DNA of 64,000 nt from Hypholoma sublateritium FD-334 SS-4 (GCA_000827495.1 KN817653.1:32395-96394); one strand, 5' to 3'. Shown: positions 1 to 12,500, numbered from the stretch's first letter. Program-made: numbers and translations. Notes: generated from the sequence alone by a model not told the origin.

Positions 1-134
1 ATTGTTGGAGTTGGAAGCCGCCGGCGTGTCTCTATGATTGAATGTGCCCTGCTGCCTGGTCCCGAGCTGCTAACGCCACACAATTTACCACTTCCTCCTT
101 CCTGCACTGTCTATTACGGAGTATAGATGTGTGA

Positions 135-960
135 ATGGCGGTCCTGTGCGATAGATCTATTGGATTTGAATATATGCACGGCGGCGGCGGGGTGGGGTGG
201 GGGGGGGCTCTCGACTTCTTCGTCGTACTTTCTTTTGCTTTTCTTTTCATTTTCCTAATTATTCATTTTTTCTCCGACGCAGATGCGCCACTTCCTTTCC
301 GTTTCACCACAGAGCACCGTAACACAATTCACGCACGCATTCCGCGTGGATTAGCTTGAAAGCGCCGTGCGCTCCCTGAAAGGCGTCTCTATGTGGGGCC
401 TCGGAGGCCGCGGCGCTTTGCAATTCAAAATATGGGCGGCCAGCGTGCGTCTGTTGTTTATTATTCGCTGAAATGTGCACCGCTCCTAGATAGAAGCCGC
501 TCCAGCCACCGCGCGCTTGTAGCTTGAGTCGGCGTCCGGTGCGATAGATCTCTAAAATGTAATTAATAATTTATGCGCAGTGCGCTTGGAGCCGGCTCCT
601 TCGTACTTTCTCTCGCTTTCCTTACCTTTCTCTTGTAATTTTATGTATCATCGGATGCAAATATGCTTGTACCCACCCACACACGAATACACTCTGAGCG
701 GCTTTGACGAGCTTGCAATGCACCTTCCCTGCGTTGATGCATGTGCGCGGAACCCGCAGCCTGTATCCCATCCGCCGCCGCCGCACGCTTGACGCCTGTC
801 CCATATTGGTTCCGCTACGCCACCGCCGCCTCCTGGATACCCTCTGCTTCTTTGAGTTAAAGTATTAGGTGCCCGACATGCGGTCAACGGTATTTTCCTC
901 GTTTTTCTACAGACACAGACGTAACGCACTGCACCACGCACGCACGTACGCACGCCAGGC
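135..960. repeat. GC-rich modular repeat, cluster 1
   Basis: Pyrimidine-rich and CpG-rich text with phrases that recur in four other clusters of the window. Examples are a GCGTGCGTCTGTTG-type phrase near 443 and a TCCGACGCAGATGC-type phrase near 280. Short open frames exist on both strands, but none has splice structure or recognisable protein similarity. The remaining 960-1260 holds nothing I can support beyond the promoter of the next gene. Confidence 0.5.
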
Positions 961-1260
961 GGCCTTTCTGGACTTGCTGAATTGTGCGGCGTGTTTGCCG
1001 AGAGTCCTCTTATTCAGTTAGGCCTAAATGTGTACAACACCACACCGGGTATCTACTGGATCGGGAATGACACACTAAGCTGGAAGTACTTCGAAATATT
1101 TGACTCAAAACGGATGACAAGTTAGGCTCTGTTCCAGTCCCCTCTCAATCTTAGCAAGTTGATGTTCGAGGTTGGCTCGATCTACCTTTGCCCGCTAAAA
1201 GCTATAGTGTTAGAAGTTACTTTAACAACAATCAGAAAGTGGAGTACAGGACCTGCCATG

Positions 1261-1267
1261 TATAAAG
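1261..1267 (+). promoter_or_regulatory. TATA-like box of the methyltransferase-like gene
   Basis: TATAAAG lies about 33 bases before the proposed ATG at 1300, a plausible core-promoter position. Confidence 0.4.
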
Positions 1268-1299
1268 GATGCGGACCATGGTCATAGGACACCCACACA

Positions 1300-2062
1300 A
1301 TGTCTCTTTTGAAAATCTCTCTCGCATTCAAACGATGCATCACATCCCCAAACCCCGCGCCACCAAAAGCAGAACTATTCAAGAAAGCACTCAACATATC
1401 CTGGTACTCACAGGAGATGCCGAAATACGCAACAGTAAATATGACCGTAATCGGTCGCTTACTTTTTCGTCTGGATTTTGTCTAACGATGTGGCGTCTGC
1501 TCAGTCCATGCAGCTTCTTGCGGGCCTCGCAGAAATTATTCTGATTGCTGCTGCACAGAGCCTTGACTTACCGCACTCCAGGTTCATCCTCGGTGCGTTC
1601 CTCTTCAATGGCGGCAACGCCGCGAACCTGCGCCTCACGCCCGCCACGCTCGTCGGCGCGCTCATGATGCTCGCCGGCACGCTCCTCCGCGTCGTCACCT
1701 ACCGCTACCTCGGTCCGTTCTTCCGCTTCGAGGCGAGCATACAGAAGGACCACGCGCTAGTCACAGGCGGCTCGTACGCGGTCGTGCGTCACCCCAGCTA
1801 CAGCGGCCTGCTGCTCTCGCATGTCGGGTGGTTCCTGTGGCAGTTCGGTGCGGGGTCGTGGTTAAGGGAGTCCGGGCTGTGGGAAACGGTGGGAGGGAAG
1901 TTTGATGTGTCGGTGTTTGCGGGACTTGTCATCTTGGGCTCGCTGAGCGTGACGCTCGGGCGCATGGCGAGCGAGGACAGGGCGCTGCAGGCGCGGTTCG
2001 GAGCGCAGTGGGATCGATGGGTAAATCGGGTACGATATATGGTGGTACCGGGAGTTTATTAG
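1300..2062 (+). CDS. Isoprenylcysteine carboxyl methyltransferase (ICMT)-like membrane protein
   Basis: Two exons, 1300-1434 and 1505-2062, flank a 70-base GT-AG intron with a CTAAC branch site near 1482. They give a 230-residue protein, about the usual length of the family. Family knowledge: ICMT/Ste14 enzymes are multi-pass ER membrane proteins that methylate the C-terminal prenylcysteine of CaaX proteins such as Ras and mating pheromones. Visible support: hydrophobic segments, the motif GGSYAVVRHPSYSG, and a C-terminal ED..L...FG..W..WVNRVRY block, which together form the S-adenosylmethionine-binding signature of the superfamily. Basidiomycetes carry several ICMT paralogues, so this may not be the true Ste14 orthologue. 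The GC-rich third positions of exon 2 differ from the AT-richer exon 1. Confidence 0.82.
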
Positions 2063-2199
2063 GTCTCTCTTTCGCGAATGGACAGTACTTCGAATTACAT
2101 TTCATAACAAATCATATTCATGTCTACATACTTAAAGGTTTCACGATCACTTAAGCGCAATCATTGCAGCCTCACTTACCTTTCATTTTCATTAATCGA

Positions 2200-4250
2200 C
2201 GTGGTTTTATACTTCCGGTAGGCAGCACGCCGTGCGCATGGCGTCGGAACCTCCCTTTCCCCCATCTGTTCTCCCTGACGTCGACGACACGCACGCACGC
2301 AGCGCGGTCTGTATAAAATGATCTGCGCGCCGCGTGAGGTGGGTCTTAAAAGCTTCATCTAGGACATCGCGGGACGTGACGCTTTCAATTTAAGGGCGTG
2401 CGTCTGCATTACATGCCACTCGGCGCGTGCGCCTGCCGTTCGGAGCTTTCGTGCCGCACATCGTGGGATTATAGGCCACGGACGTCAGACAACACGTGCC
2501 CGACAGTTCAACTATCTTGCTCCCGACCAGACAGGTTCTCCGCTGGCGCTTTACCCAGGGCCTTTCTTTGCTCGCAGGTGCAGTTTGGAAAGACGCTGCG
2601 GAAGGTCGACGCTGGAACTTTAACATGCCACTCATCAGGGATCCTCGAGCACCGCTCTGCCCCCGCCGAAGCTCTTTCCTATGCGGTGTGTCTACAGTTA
2701 TCGTCCCTTTTTCTGCAGCCTCCCATTCTTTGTACGCAGCCCCGCTCTCTGCCCGACCCGTACCCGCCGTACCTCTCGCTCTCGCCTCCTCGCCGGGATA
2801 ACACCTCTCAGCCCCACCTTCCCTCCGCCACCCGGCATCTCACACCCTATTTGCGCCACGCAGCTCCACTGTACACGTCGGCATCTTGTGCAATATGTGC
2901 ATATAGCGCTGGATTATGCACGGTGCGCGCTTGGCATCGGTTCATTTTTCATCGCACCTTCGTTTCCTCAGTCCTTGCCTTTCTTGATCCTTTCATTTTG
3001 CATCGGACGCACACACGCCTCGCGGCTTGGCTCGTTTGCGCCGCATCACCCCTGTTCCCTGCACGGATGTGTCTACGGGGAACCGCGGCGCTCGTAATGA
3101 CAATGGCCGCTGGCGTGCGTCTGCTGTCGACTGCGCGACTCGATGATCCCCCCTGCCTAGATCCGAATCGCACCCTCACCTAGTACCGTCGTGGTCTTAG
3201 GAGCGCGGTACATTCGACAAGGATCGCGGATATTACGACTGGCGGCGCTGCGGGCGCTCGGCATTGGCGTTTTACTTGTTTGGTTATGTTTCCTTACAGC
3301 AGCCGTCCCAGACCGCCGTCGCATGCTCGAGTCGCTTTGCTGGAATGCGCCGCACGCCCATTGAGATGTGTCACCGTCTGCGACGCTCTCGCGCGATGCG
3401 GCGCTGTAGAATGCTGCAAATTGCTCGAAGATCAACGCTGGCATGCGTCTGTTGTCGATCGTGCGCTGCACTGCGTACCGCCGCCTCTCTGCCCACCTCT
3501 AATTCACCGTGCGCTTGCGACTGCACGAGAAATATGCGCTCCCGCCTGAATGCGAACCGCCGCCGCCGTCCAGAGGTCTCCGATTCTTCGCTCCGTGTAC
3601 AGGGGCGCCGTTGCGCATCCCAGCATTTGGTACGATCTTCGGAATATCAACAGGGACGGCGGCACCGCACGCGCTTAGTGCCGGCTCTTTCTAATCGCAC
3701 TTTTCCTTACTTCCTTTTTATCGAATGCAGACGAACCGCAGCACGACGCACGCACCTCGCGCGACATAGACGAATTGCGTCGCACGCCCACTGCGCGTCG
3801 GGGACGCTCTCGCGGGCTGCGGCGCTGATGTACCGGCGTGCGTGTTTTTCATTGTGTACTACTTAGATGCGAACTGCCTCCGCCCCTACGTCCCTCGCCA
3901 CCGCCTCGCGTTCCGCTACCTGCGCAGCGCGCACACATCCCGTGGCATGCTACACTGTGGATGCCTTCTCGTTGCACTTTCCGCCTTACTTTTTATCTCG
4001 ACGCAGGACACCGTACCCCGACACAAATCGTCTCCGGGGGTGGAACGCTCTCGCGGGCCTCTGCTAAATGGCTTCCCTGTCACAGCGTGCGCTGTTTCTG
4101 TCGTCGAATATCGCCTGCACAACGTCTAGAACCGACCGTCGCCACGTGCCGGCGTGCTGCCTTTAATAGCACGAGCCCAGCTTCTGCTTTGGGCTTGGGC
4201 GTCCGGTGCGATTGGGATGTTGCGCCTTGCCTATTCTAAACTGTGCTGCG
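2200..4250. repeat. GC-rich modular repeat, cluster 2
   Basis: About 2 kb of C+T-rich, CpG-rich sequence. It repeats the same vocabulary several times: GCGTGCGTCTGCTGTCGACTG near 3113 and a close relative near 3441, CATCGGACGCACACACGCC near 3001, CGAATGCAGACGAACCGCAG near 3722, and TCTCGACGCAGGACACCG near 3997. Units recur roughly every 150-400 bases and are too diverged for clean boundaries. Long chance open frames occur here because stop codons are rare in such composition. I see no gene. Confidence 0.55.
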
Positions 4251-4457
4251 TAGCGGTGCGTAGTAGCGGGCATCTGCATCACTAAATCAAATTGTCACCC
4301 CATAAACACCGATCACAAGGCTAATCATAAGATCGTTGTGTTCAGTATTTTTGTATTCCGTGCATACATAGTCGAAAACGTAAGTACTCACACTTTCTAT
4401 TTCGAACTACATATTAATATAATGACCCACTTACTCCATGATCCCGTGTTACTTGGT

Positions 4458-4465
4458 TATATAAT
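4458..4465 (+). promoter_or_regulatory. TATA box conserved between the two F-box paralogues
   Basis: The sequence GGTTATATAATGCGA around this point is repeated at 14081-14095, upstream of the second paralogue. Both lie about 41-42 bases before the ATG. Conservation amid diverged flanks supports a real core promoter. Confidence 0.6.
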
Positions 4466-4499
4466 GCGACAAGTCGTACCAGTCTGAGTCTAGCGCAGC

Positions 4500-5886
4500 A
4501 TGGTTCCTTCCCTTCAACTTGTCCTAGACAATGCGGCGGCGGCGGTGCGTAGTGACTCGATCCATATTAATATCAATGCTAATAGATCCGTGTCTTTTGA
4601 AGTCTGCCCTTCCAACGGAGATAAGGCATGAAATTGTATCGTTCTCTCCCACCAATCAACTCTTGGCGTCTTGGGCATTGGTCGATAAGACCTTCGGCGA
4701 CATCGCAGAGAAGGTACTCTATAGCACCATAAAACTTGATGGCCAGAGCGGAACCACCATGACATGTCTCCAAACCTTGCGGTCAAACTCCTGCAAGGCT
4801 GCGCTGGTGAAGAGCATGGGAATAGTTTTCTCTGAGCCCGCCGACTTACTTCCTCTCGATTTGCTCGAGGTACTGGAATTCGTCATACAGAACACAAGCA
4901 ACATACGCCACCTAGATTTGGATTGGATATGTCCAACCGATATGGATGATCCCGGCCTGACGGCCGTAAACCGCATCCTTACGTTTGTTGTTGATTATGC
5001 TGATAATCGGATCGACTGTATTGACCGCCAAATCTTACTTAGGACTCCAAGTCTTTCTTTGACGACACTTCATTGCGGAGCAGAGGTTGATCTTGCCGGC
5101 ATTGTGAAGCATAATCAGTCTCTGGAGCTCCTGGGGATTCACCACGCGCATGTAGAGGACGACGAACTGCTTTTCAGCTTCCGGGAAATGTTTTCTCTAA
5201 AAGAGAACCCCGGAGATCGTCGCACACGCTTGCAGCCATACCGGCCTGGAACGACTGGGGATGAAGAGAAACGCTCTATGCTACCGCATATATTTATCTT
5301 GTCGACGTCCGGCGAGTCGAGAGAAACGCTCGGTCGTGGGATCACAATATTTCCTGGGCTCTATCCCACCATACTTGACGGCATGGTCCAGCAGATTAAC
5401 GACCACCTGACGAGTCCCCGTGTCAATAATACACTTCCTACACCTGACTTCGTTCAGAATATCAAATTCGCGACAGTTTGTTGGCTTGAACTTCCGGCAT
5501 TACCAGCCACCCGAAAGTTCTTTGCGGAGTTGCAATCAATTTTTCCTTCGATAACCACATTGGCCGTCAATCTGAAGGGCGACGTAACCATACGCGTGAG
5601 CACATTATCTCACAATTGAGCTGTAACGGTGCTGAAGTGCTGATGGCTGGTATATTATCAGCATCTTACGCAACTGTCTGATTCAATATGCGTCATGACG
5701 CAGCTGGAGTGTATCAAGCTCCAAAAATGGGAGAACACCGACTTGACAGAATTCCACGCGTCAGTTGAAACCCGAATTCATTTCATCACACATTGGAGAC
5801 CCAAGTTTCCAAGGCTCACGGCGATGTACGCCTTTGATAACTTTACGATGAAACTAATGCTCGGTGTATGGATGGTACATCAGTAA
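4500..5886 (+). CDS. F-box-like protein, paralogue 1 (intact)
   Basis: Three exons, 4500-4544, 4603-5595 and 5662-5886, give 420 residues with consistent phase. The introns are 58 and 66 bases. I start at 4500 (MVPSLQLV) rather than at the in-frame ATG 4531, because the aligned paralogue at 14125 has the same first exon and a first intron of exactly the same length. Residues about 18-60 resemble a degenerate F-box (LPTEIRHEIV, then LLASWALVDKTFGDIAEKVLY). The rest reads as a leucine-rich target-recognition region, as in the large agaricomycete F-box families. Those families are thought to join SCF ubiquitin ligases through Skp1; that role is inferred here. A GC-rich repeat cluster precedes it, and duplicated downstream sequence follows. 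Confidence 0.75.
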
Positions 5887-6660
5887 ACTCGCAATCGCAA
5901 TCTCTTTCGCTTTTCAATGCTTCCGCTTTGTACTTGTACGTACAGTTCTACATATGAATGTAATTTCATGACCACTTCTTTGTGTGCCGCAGCTGTGAAA
6001 TGTCGCACCACGCCATCAGGGTCAAGCTGTCTACACGAGTATATATTCTCGCCATCGTCGTTGACGTACAAGATCGATCTCACCATGGGAAAAGCCTGCG
6101 TGTCACGCCTGAAATAAAATTCTCCCGGTTCTGATCGCACTTAGAATCTGTAGCGTTCCAGTATTCTCTTACTATTTAGCCTCATATAACTTCTTGTACT
6201 GACAAAGAATCCTCTAGTCTAGAAAGCATCAGACATTGAGCGGCAGGTAGTCGTAATATTGATACTATCCTAGAACAACTGGGGATTCCGGAGAAAAGTA
6301 ATATCATGTCTTATTTTGTCACCAAGCGGAAGCACCAGTAGTTAGTACACCATAAGAGTAGGCAGCGGAAAGTGTAGGCGATGTAGGGCTTGCTCTGGAC
6401 GGATTGAATGTGCGGGAGGTCTTGCGGAGCAGTTGAACCTGGACCGCCGTCACACGCAACACGTGCTCTTTCTCTTCCTCGGACCTAAGATAGGCTACTT
6501 AGGAGTCTCGACGATAAATCATCATTAAGTAAATCGATAACTCTGTAGCGCTTCCACGCTCTATCCACGACATCTCCTCGCAGGTCCTGTTATGGATAAT
6601 TCTGCTCAACGGCGCCCTCATGAGGTATGCCTACAGCCATATTAGTATTACCAGTGAGTC
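5887..6660. other. Intergenic, with a duplicated downstream block
   Basis: The stretch around 6200-6310 (CCTAGAACAACTGGGGATTC and neighbours) matches the sequence at about 15815-15900 downstream of the second F-box paralogue, so the duplication reaches beyond the coding region. A minus-strand open frame of 86 codons at 5880-6140 (PMVRSILYVNDDGENIYS) looks mildly protein-like. It has no partner exon or paralogue here and I do not call it a gene. Confidence 0.4.
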
Positions 6661-7640
6661 TCCTTGTCTGATTTCTCGCTTGCCTCCCGCTTTCTGTTGA
6701 ACTGTTCGCTTACCGTTCTCAGCCGTCTGCCACCACTTCGCCCCGCACGCCCGTGTGCAGTTACTTACTTACATGCACGGACATCCGGTGCGATCAATAC
6801 GGCGCCACGCCGCGTACTCGGTATCTTTTCATCGCAATTCTTCGATCGCACACACACTAGTACCCCATCACACACATACACAAACACACACACACACCCC
6901 GCGTGGCTCGCCTACCATCCTGTCCCGCACCTGCAGAGATGTCATTGTCTTCGTTTTGGATGCTCGCGACGACCACGGTTGTTACCTTATCCACTCGCAG
7001 CTTGAGGCCGCCGGCGTGCGCCTATTGTCGAACGCGTTATACTTCAATGCAGCACTACGACTTGCTCGTTGCCTACAACTGAACAAGCTCTCACCCGCCT
7101 TCGCCTAGCGTCCTACTGCTCATTTCCGCAGCGAGTACGGGTGCCGGTGCACAGTGAATGCTCGGGAGCGATGCTAGAGCTCATGACATAAATTTTCTAC
7201 GCGCGTCGGCGCTACGCATACCCGATGTCAGATTCTTCCTTTCCCGTTACCATTCCTTCTCTTTCGCTTTTCGGATGCAGACGGCCGCTCAGCGCCGCTA
7301 TCATCAGCGGTCCCCTGCTTCTTCGCACCGCGAGCTCGCGTGCCACTGCTCTCCCAGGTCTCCGGTACGATGTGGATCTACTCTTGTAATTTAGCCGGCG
7401 GAATGTTGTACGCTTGGTGTCGGTGCTCTCCTTTTTCCTCGGACGCGGATGAAAGCACGCGGAACGGCACTACATACCTACATACTACTTACGCAAGTAC
7501 GCACGCTTTACGATCTGGCTGAATTGCACCGCATGCTGGCTGAGAAGCATATCTGCGCGAGACCTTGGCTTTTTTTTCGTACTCGTTTCGCTGGAAATTA
7601 AACATTTTCCACGCGCCTTTGAAACGTCCCTCAGCCTTCT
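6660..7640. repeat. GC-rich modular repeat, cluster 3
   Basis: Same modular vocabulary as clusters 1 and 2: CCGCCGGCGTGCGCCTATTG near 7010, TTCGGATGCAGACGGCCGCTC near 7272 and CTCGGACGCGGATGAAAGCAC near 7438. A CA-rich microsatellite lies at about 6867-6898. No gene is supported. The following 7640-8220 is ordinary intergenic DNA with no feature I can defend. Confidence 0.5.
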
Positions 7641-8225
7641 ATCAGTTAAGTAGAGTTACCCGCTCGTTGACGTGTGCTTTCATCTATTGATGGCGGCTGA
7701 GCGCTGATTGTTGAAATCATGTGCGACTTGTGGACATCTCTCTCTTAGTGCGTTGTGTCACGATGTGTCCAGTCATAGGCCGGCTTCTGAGAGACATTTT
7801 ATCACCGGGATAACAGCGAAAGGCACGGTACACACGTGGCAAAGGTGTGCGTGCGATTCAAAAGGTGGGCCAAGCGCAGTGGGGACTCAAAAACAGATTC
7901 AAATAACGGGCCCAGAATACTCCTCTGCAGGTAGCACTGATTAGGCCATTTTCATCGGTTCGATTGGAATATGTGGTATTCCTTACATGCACCCGAAATA
8001 TTATATTAAAGTCGGGCTCTGAGGACTTAATGCTTGAAGGAGGGCGGAGGGAGATGCGTACGGAGATCAAGAGCTGTGACAGCCTTAAAAGCACCGAAAC
8101 CCGCTTCCAATTTCCCAAGTACATAAAGAAGCCAGTGATCAAGGTGTGTTTTTGACTGTTACCCCCTACAACCGCTATTAAGTCTTCAAGTAAACACACT
8201 CTCTCAGTGTCTCGTGTATCCATCC

Positions 8226-10354
8226 ATGGGCGACCTCCTCAGCCAGCCAATATATCTTGCTCTACTCAGGGCTGTTCTCTTTTTCTCGATTTTCATGCTG
8301 TCTAGTTTTTCTCTAGACTTTGTGGAATCGGGAGATGCCTCGGATTTCGATCCTTCCATGCTACTCTTCCTTATCTTGTTTCCTTTGATTCTAGTTCATC
8401 AAATTGTGTAGTGAGTGATCTATCATATATGCCAAGGAAATTGAACCAGACTGACTGCATTATTCAGCGCGTTCAAGGTCCCATATCTTTCTAATAGTTT
8501 AATAGACATAATCTGGATTTTTTTGGAGGTAATCGGTAAGTTCTTCTGAATAGTTTTACTTATCCGAGAGATCTTATAAACCCTGAAGCACTGGGGCTTT
8601 ATGAATTTCTCATCATTTCCGATCTGTACGAAATCCTCACATGGACGCAACTTGATATGACGCAAGCAATTATTTCGACGGTTCTCACCACTCTATATAT
8701 CTTGCTCCTAGTTTCACGTATCTATATTCACGTTAAATCAAGAAAGATGCAGGACAAAAGGCCACTAATCTCATCGATGGGGGGAGTAAGCATTTTATTC
8801 GGAAAATCACTCTGGAAGGGGCGTTTGATGTGAGTGCAATATAAACCTTCCAAACTCAACGCTTATTTTCCGAAAAAATAGAGGAGAAACGCAAAGGCTC
8901 ATCATATCGAGAGGGATATTTGCGTCCTTACTTTTGGCCGGAATGGTTGCATTTTTCTATATCAGCACATTTACTGCGCCTCTCCAAGAGTTAAACTTCA
9001 CTCCGACACAAAACACTCGCTTTTCTGGTTCCTCAGTTCCTTATTCGAGCCTACTGAACCATCCAGTATGGGGTGTAACATTTGTGAGTCTACAGAATAC
9101 ATGATAAGCACACGCAAACTATATAACTGTATTTCTGTATCTCTACGTCTACGCAGGGTCGAAGGGTTGCTGGCGACCTAAACTCCACAGGCGCCGTCAA
9201 AGTTATTCCGTTGTGGGATGATGATTGTGAGGTTTTCCTTGCCGTTTCTTGATAGATACTGATTATCTATGATCAAGCCCCTGACAAACCTGACTGTACT
9301 ATGTACCTGCCTGATGAGGGATCGATCCACTGTCCATCACGTCCGCTGCCAGGAAACAATTCCTATGGGTTTTTTGGTAATTTTATAAAGGACTGTTACT
9401 ATTGAATATAAATTAATAGCTGATTTCTCCCAGACTCGCCAGAAAGTTTTTACAATCTATACCAACCAGATCTCTTGGTCACCGTGGATTTCAACATCCT
9501 CATGGTATCTTCTGATTCACTGATAGATTTTGCTTCAAACTCAGTCCAAGTCATGGTCCGGATGACCAACAATACCGTGGACGTCCTAAAACTGACAAGG
9601 CCAACGGTTCTAGTCCCTGGAGTAAATATGATGGGTGTAGTGTCCATGGAGATCCACCAAACATTCAAAAATCGAGGATTTGCTACACTTGGGATATTTG
9701 AGGTATGGGCTATAATCTTATAAGGCGCTTTATGTATTAACATCTACGTAGTCTTTGCAATCAACGCTCGTGGGACAGGTGTCACAATTATATCCCGACC
9801 CGTCTATTTCCCCTCTCATCCAGCGAGGCACAAATATCTCAACTCTTCGCTTAAGCGTTGTGAGAGAAGACACCCAGTGGATCGTCATACGAGACATCAA
9901 GAATAATTCATTCATCGGCGGCTTTTCCAAAGTCGGTGGTCTATGGACGTTTCTCAGCGGTATATTTGCTGCAATATTTGGTAGCTCATTAATGCGGATT
10001 CTATTTGGTACGTCCTGATTTATGCACAAACTGCATCCGTACAAACATTTCGCAGGAATAAAACCGATCTCTGTGTTTGGATTCGCTCATCGGTGGGAGC
10101 GCGACACAATCGGAAAGGCATATCGTGTTAGGTATCCTGCACTCCAGCAAGAGATGGGAGCAGACTCAGTAGAGCCGTACCGATCTGGTCTGCTCTGTCT
10201 GATCCGAGACGAGATCGTGGATTTAGACCTGATCCAAGCCGACGAATCTAACGAATCTACCTTGCACGCGCCTCAAGATGAAGAAGAGATTCCCCTGCAG
10301 CGGAGACAAAATTCGTCCGCCATGTCTGTCGGCAAGTCACTGGCCTACCAGTAA
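8226..10354 (+). CDS. Uncharacterised multi-pass membrane protein
   Basis: The ATG at 8226 opens a hydrophobic first exon (about 8226-8407). The second exon (about 8540-8829) has an uncertain left edge. The next six are phase-consistent: 8882-9083, 9157-9226, 9278-9376, 9434-9702, 9752-10007 and 10056-10354. Helices are visible near the N terminus (two), around ISTVLTTLYILLLVSRIYI, around GIFASLLLAGMVAFFYI, and late in the protein around GGLWTFLSGIFAAIFGSSLM. A large, probably extracytoplasmic, domain with NxS/T sites lies between the last two. The cytoplasmic tail is acidic, with an EEE and a glutamine-rich stretch. I know this architecture as an unannotated agaricomycete membrane family, but I cannot name a function. 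Confidence 0.7.
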
Positions 10355-10740
10355 ATACTACGGTCCGTAGCTAAGTGTCGTACCTTTCCTCTCATTGGCT
10401 TCTCTGTATATGTATGTACACGAGCTTTACCTTTACTCAGACTGATTCAACTTCAACATATTTATTGCTACTCGTGTTATAGTAAGTGTATCGAAGTATT
10501 AGTGGACCATCTTCTACTAGCACGCATTTTCCTATAATCAAAGAGCCGTAGGTTCGAGTTTAATTTCAGTGAGTGTTTGGTGAGTGTGGTCGCTGTGATT
10601 GATTCGGCATTGACTAAATCCCCGTATCGGTGCTACATTTCTGTTATTTTCTATCCCAACCTCCATGAAAAGAGGGCTCGGAGTCCCATACACTATGTTG
10701 TGCTAGATGATTATTTCGGGGATTTCTCGGGGTGAGCTCT
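10355..10740. other. Intergenic, no feature seen
   Basis: AT-richer sequence after the membrane-protein gene. A GGTTCGAGTTT phrase near 10552 resembles a tRNA T-loop, but no matching cloverleaf stems can be found. Confidence 0.4.
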
Positions 10741-10759
10741 AACGTCCATCGAAGTCCAC

Positions 10760-11365
10760 CCGCAGCTTTCTCCCAGATGTCATGAACAGCATGGACAGAT
10801 ACACTCCGAATTCTTGGCGAAATCGACCCAAAGGACCCTCTGGTCCCTGACTACCTGCGCATGGAGAGGCTCATTACCTTCGCCAATATGCATACCGGCT
10901 CCTCAGTCGTCTACCCCAACAGCTACCACGCCGGGTACTACTCGTGACACGACCCCTCCTCACGCTCGCCACGCCACGCCGTGCTCACCCCGATGGGAGG
11001 AGCTGCGCCTGCACCTGTGGGTCGGCGAGGGATTCGGAAAGATATTCCACGCGACGGGTCTGGAGTACTACGTGCGTGGCGTGAACGAGTGGGTTGTGCA
11101 TTGGCGCGCGATGCCTTTAGAAATGCGAATCTTGGCGTTCGACTCGGAGACAACTCGGAGAGCTTTGATGGCCGAGAGGCCGGAGGAAGCCGGGCTTTCT
11201 CACATCCGTTATTTGTTGTTGATTTTCTGCGATATTGATCACGTACCGTTCACATGGCCCAGTCTCTTCATCCCCCCCCCAGTTCGTCCCAACACAGCGG
11301 GAGCGGTCGACCCGCTGCTGCGATTTGTCGAGTCGTCGGCGGAACTCCCCAACTTGCTTCCCTGA
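10760..11365 (+). pseudogene. Possible decayed coding remnant
   Basis: Two blocks read like protein in different frames. Around 10800-10940 the frame gives phrases such as GEIDPKDPLVPDYLRMERL. Around 11010-11270 another frame gives FGKIFHATGLEYYVRGVNEW and a hydrophobic stretch. I cannot join them with convincing splice sites, and a stop interrupts the first. The 3' end (cgagtcgtcggcggaactcc, 11330-11349, then lcaacttgcttccc-like text) recurs near 16965-17000 at the edge of another repeat cluster, so the block may have been captured by repeats. I do not recognise a family. Confidence 0.25.
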
Positions 11366-11369
11366 GATC

Positions 11370-12500
11370 TTTGGCAGCCGCTTCAACACAGTGCCATCAT
11401 GCTTCTGTTACTCCTCTGGCTACTCCCCACTCTCCGTCACTCCTTCTGCCTCAATCTTTGGCTTGCAGACCACCCCGGCCTCTTTCCGCCCCGGCTCCCC
11501 GATCAGCGCCCTCTTTACGCTTCTCGCCCTCGCATACACACATGCACGCACGCCGCGTGGCCTCTTCACTTCGCACCGTGGCGTCCCTTGACACGTGTCC
11601 TGTCGCTTCCATGGGCCACGGCGCGTATTCATGTGAATGGCAAGTCCCTAGTGTGCGTCTGTTATCGATTGCGCGCTTGTTGCGCGCTGTGATGCGCCTG
11701 CTAGATCCCGCGTTACTGCCGCTTATCATTCGGTGTGTCATCCGTCACGGGACGGCGGCGCTACTGGTTTACTAGGCGAACACGACGGCGTGCGTGCTCG
11801 CCCCAATTCTATCTGCCATGACTGGCCCCGCACGCCTGTCGCTCGCCGCATTTTGGCCCATTTTTCCGCCGCCGCCGCAGCCGCCGAGCTTCCCGCGCCT
11901 CGTCCACGCCGCGCGCCTGGGGGCTGCTGTGCGCGTGAACATGGCCGGCAGTACGCAATGCGTTCTCGATTCCCTAGTGTTACTTGCCTCCTCGGACGCA
12001 AATGCAAGCACAGCACACCCGCTGAGAGAACTCTCAGTGAGATCTTGCGGGCCGCAGCGCTTCCCGCTGTCTCGAATTCTTTGCTGGTGCGAATCTGTTT
12101 GTCAATTGTGCACTGCAATGTGCATTACCGCGCGCCCAACTGCCATTGCGCTCTGGTGTCTGGTACGATCGACATGGTTTCGCGATCGTTCTGGTCGGCG
12201 GTATGCCCCACATCCTTGCACTTCCCTGTTTCCTTCCTTGGTTCTCGCACGCAAATGCACCACACCACGACGTACCCACGCCACGCAGCTCGCCAACATA
12301 GCGCCGTGTGCCATGAAATGCGGCTCCGCCTGAGACGCTTTCGCTGCACCGGGCGCTTGGTTGAAATTTAGCCAACCCCGCGCGCGTCTGTTGTCGATTG
12401 TTCCGTGCACCACCGCTAGATCTAAGCGCGGACCCCCTGCTCGGCATGCCTTGCTTGCTCTCACGAGGTTAATGATCACGCTCGTATAAAGATCCTCGTC
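11370..12500. repeat. GC-rich modular repeat, cluster 4
   Basis: Dense copies of the same modules: GTGTGCGTCTGTTATCGATTG near 11651, GCGCGTCTGTTGTCGATTG near 12383, CCTCGGACGCAAATGCAAGC near 11992 and TCTCGCACGCAAATGCACC near 12245. The last two show a shared GACGCAAATGCA core followed by a CACACC/CGACG run. Overlapping open frames on both strands (for example about 11733-12371 plus and 11738-12118 minus) are composition artefacts. Confidence 0.55.

Noticed and set aside
2398..4239. Several long plus-strand open frames (up to 261 codons)
   Set aside because: They overlap in different frames, lie in C/T- and CpG-rich repeat text with few stops, are rich in R, C, S and P in all frames, and show no splice logic or paralogue.
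5880..6140. Minus-strand 86-codon open frame, fairly protein-like
   Set aside because: It overlaps the F-box stop, has no partner exon, and the matching stretch of the second locus does not preserve it.
6867..6898. CA-rich tract considered as a telomere-like or CRISPR-like repeat
   Set aside because: It is a plain dinucleotide microsatellite; no spacer pattern or telomeric TTAGGG units are present.
7858..8223. Minus-strand 121-codon open frame upstream of the orphan membrane protein
   Set aside because: No recognisable similarity or splice partners, and it overlaps the promoter of the plus-strand gene.
10540..10575. tRNA-like T-loop phrase GGTTCGAGTTT
   Set aside because: No acceptor, D or anticodon stems can be paired around it. 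No tRNA gene was found anywhere in the window.
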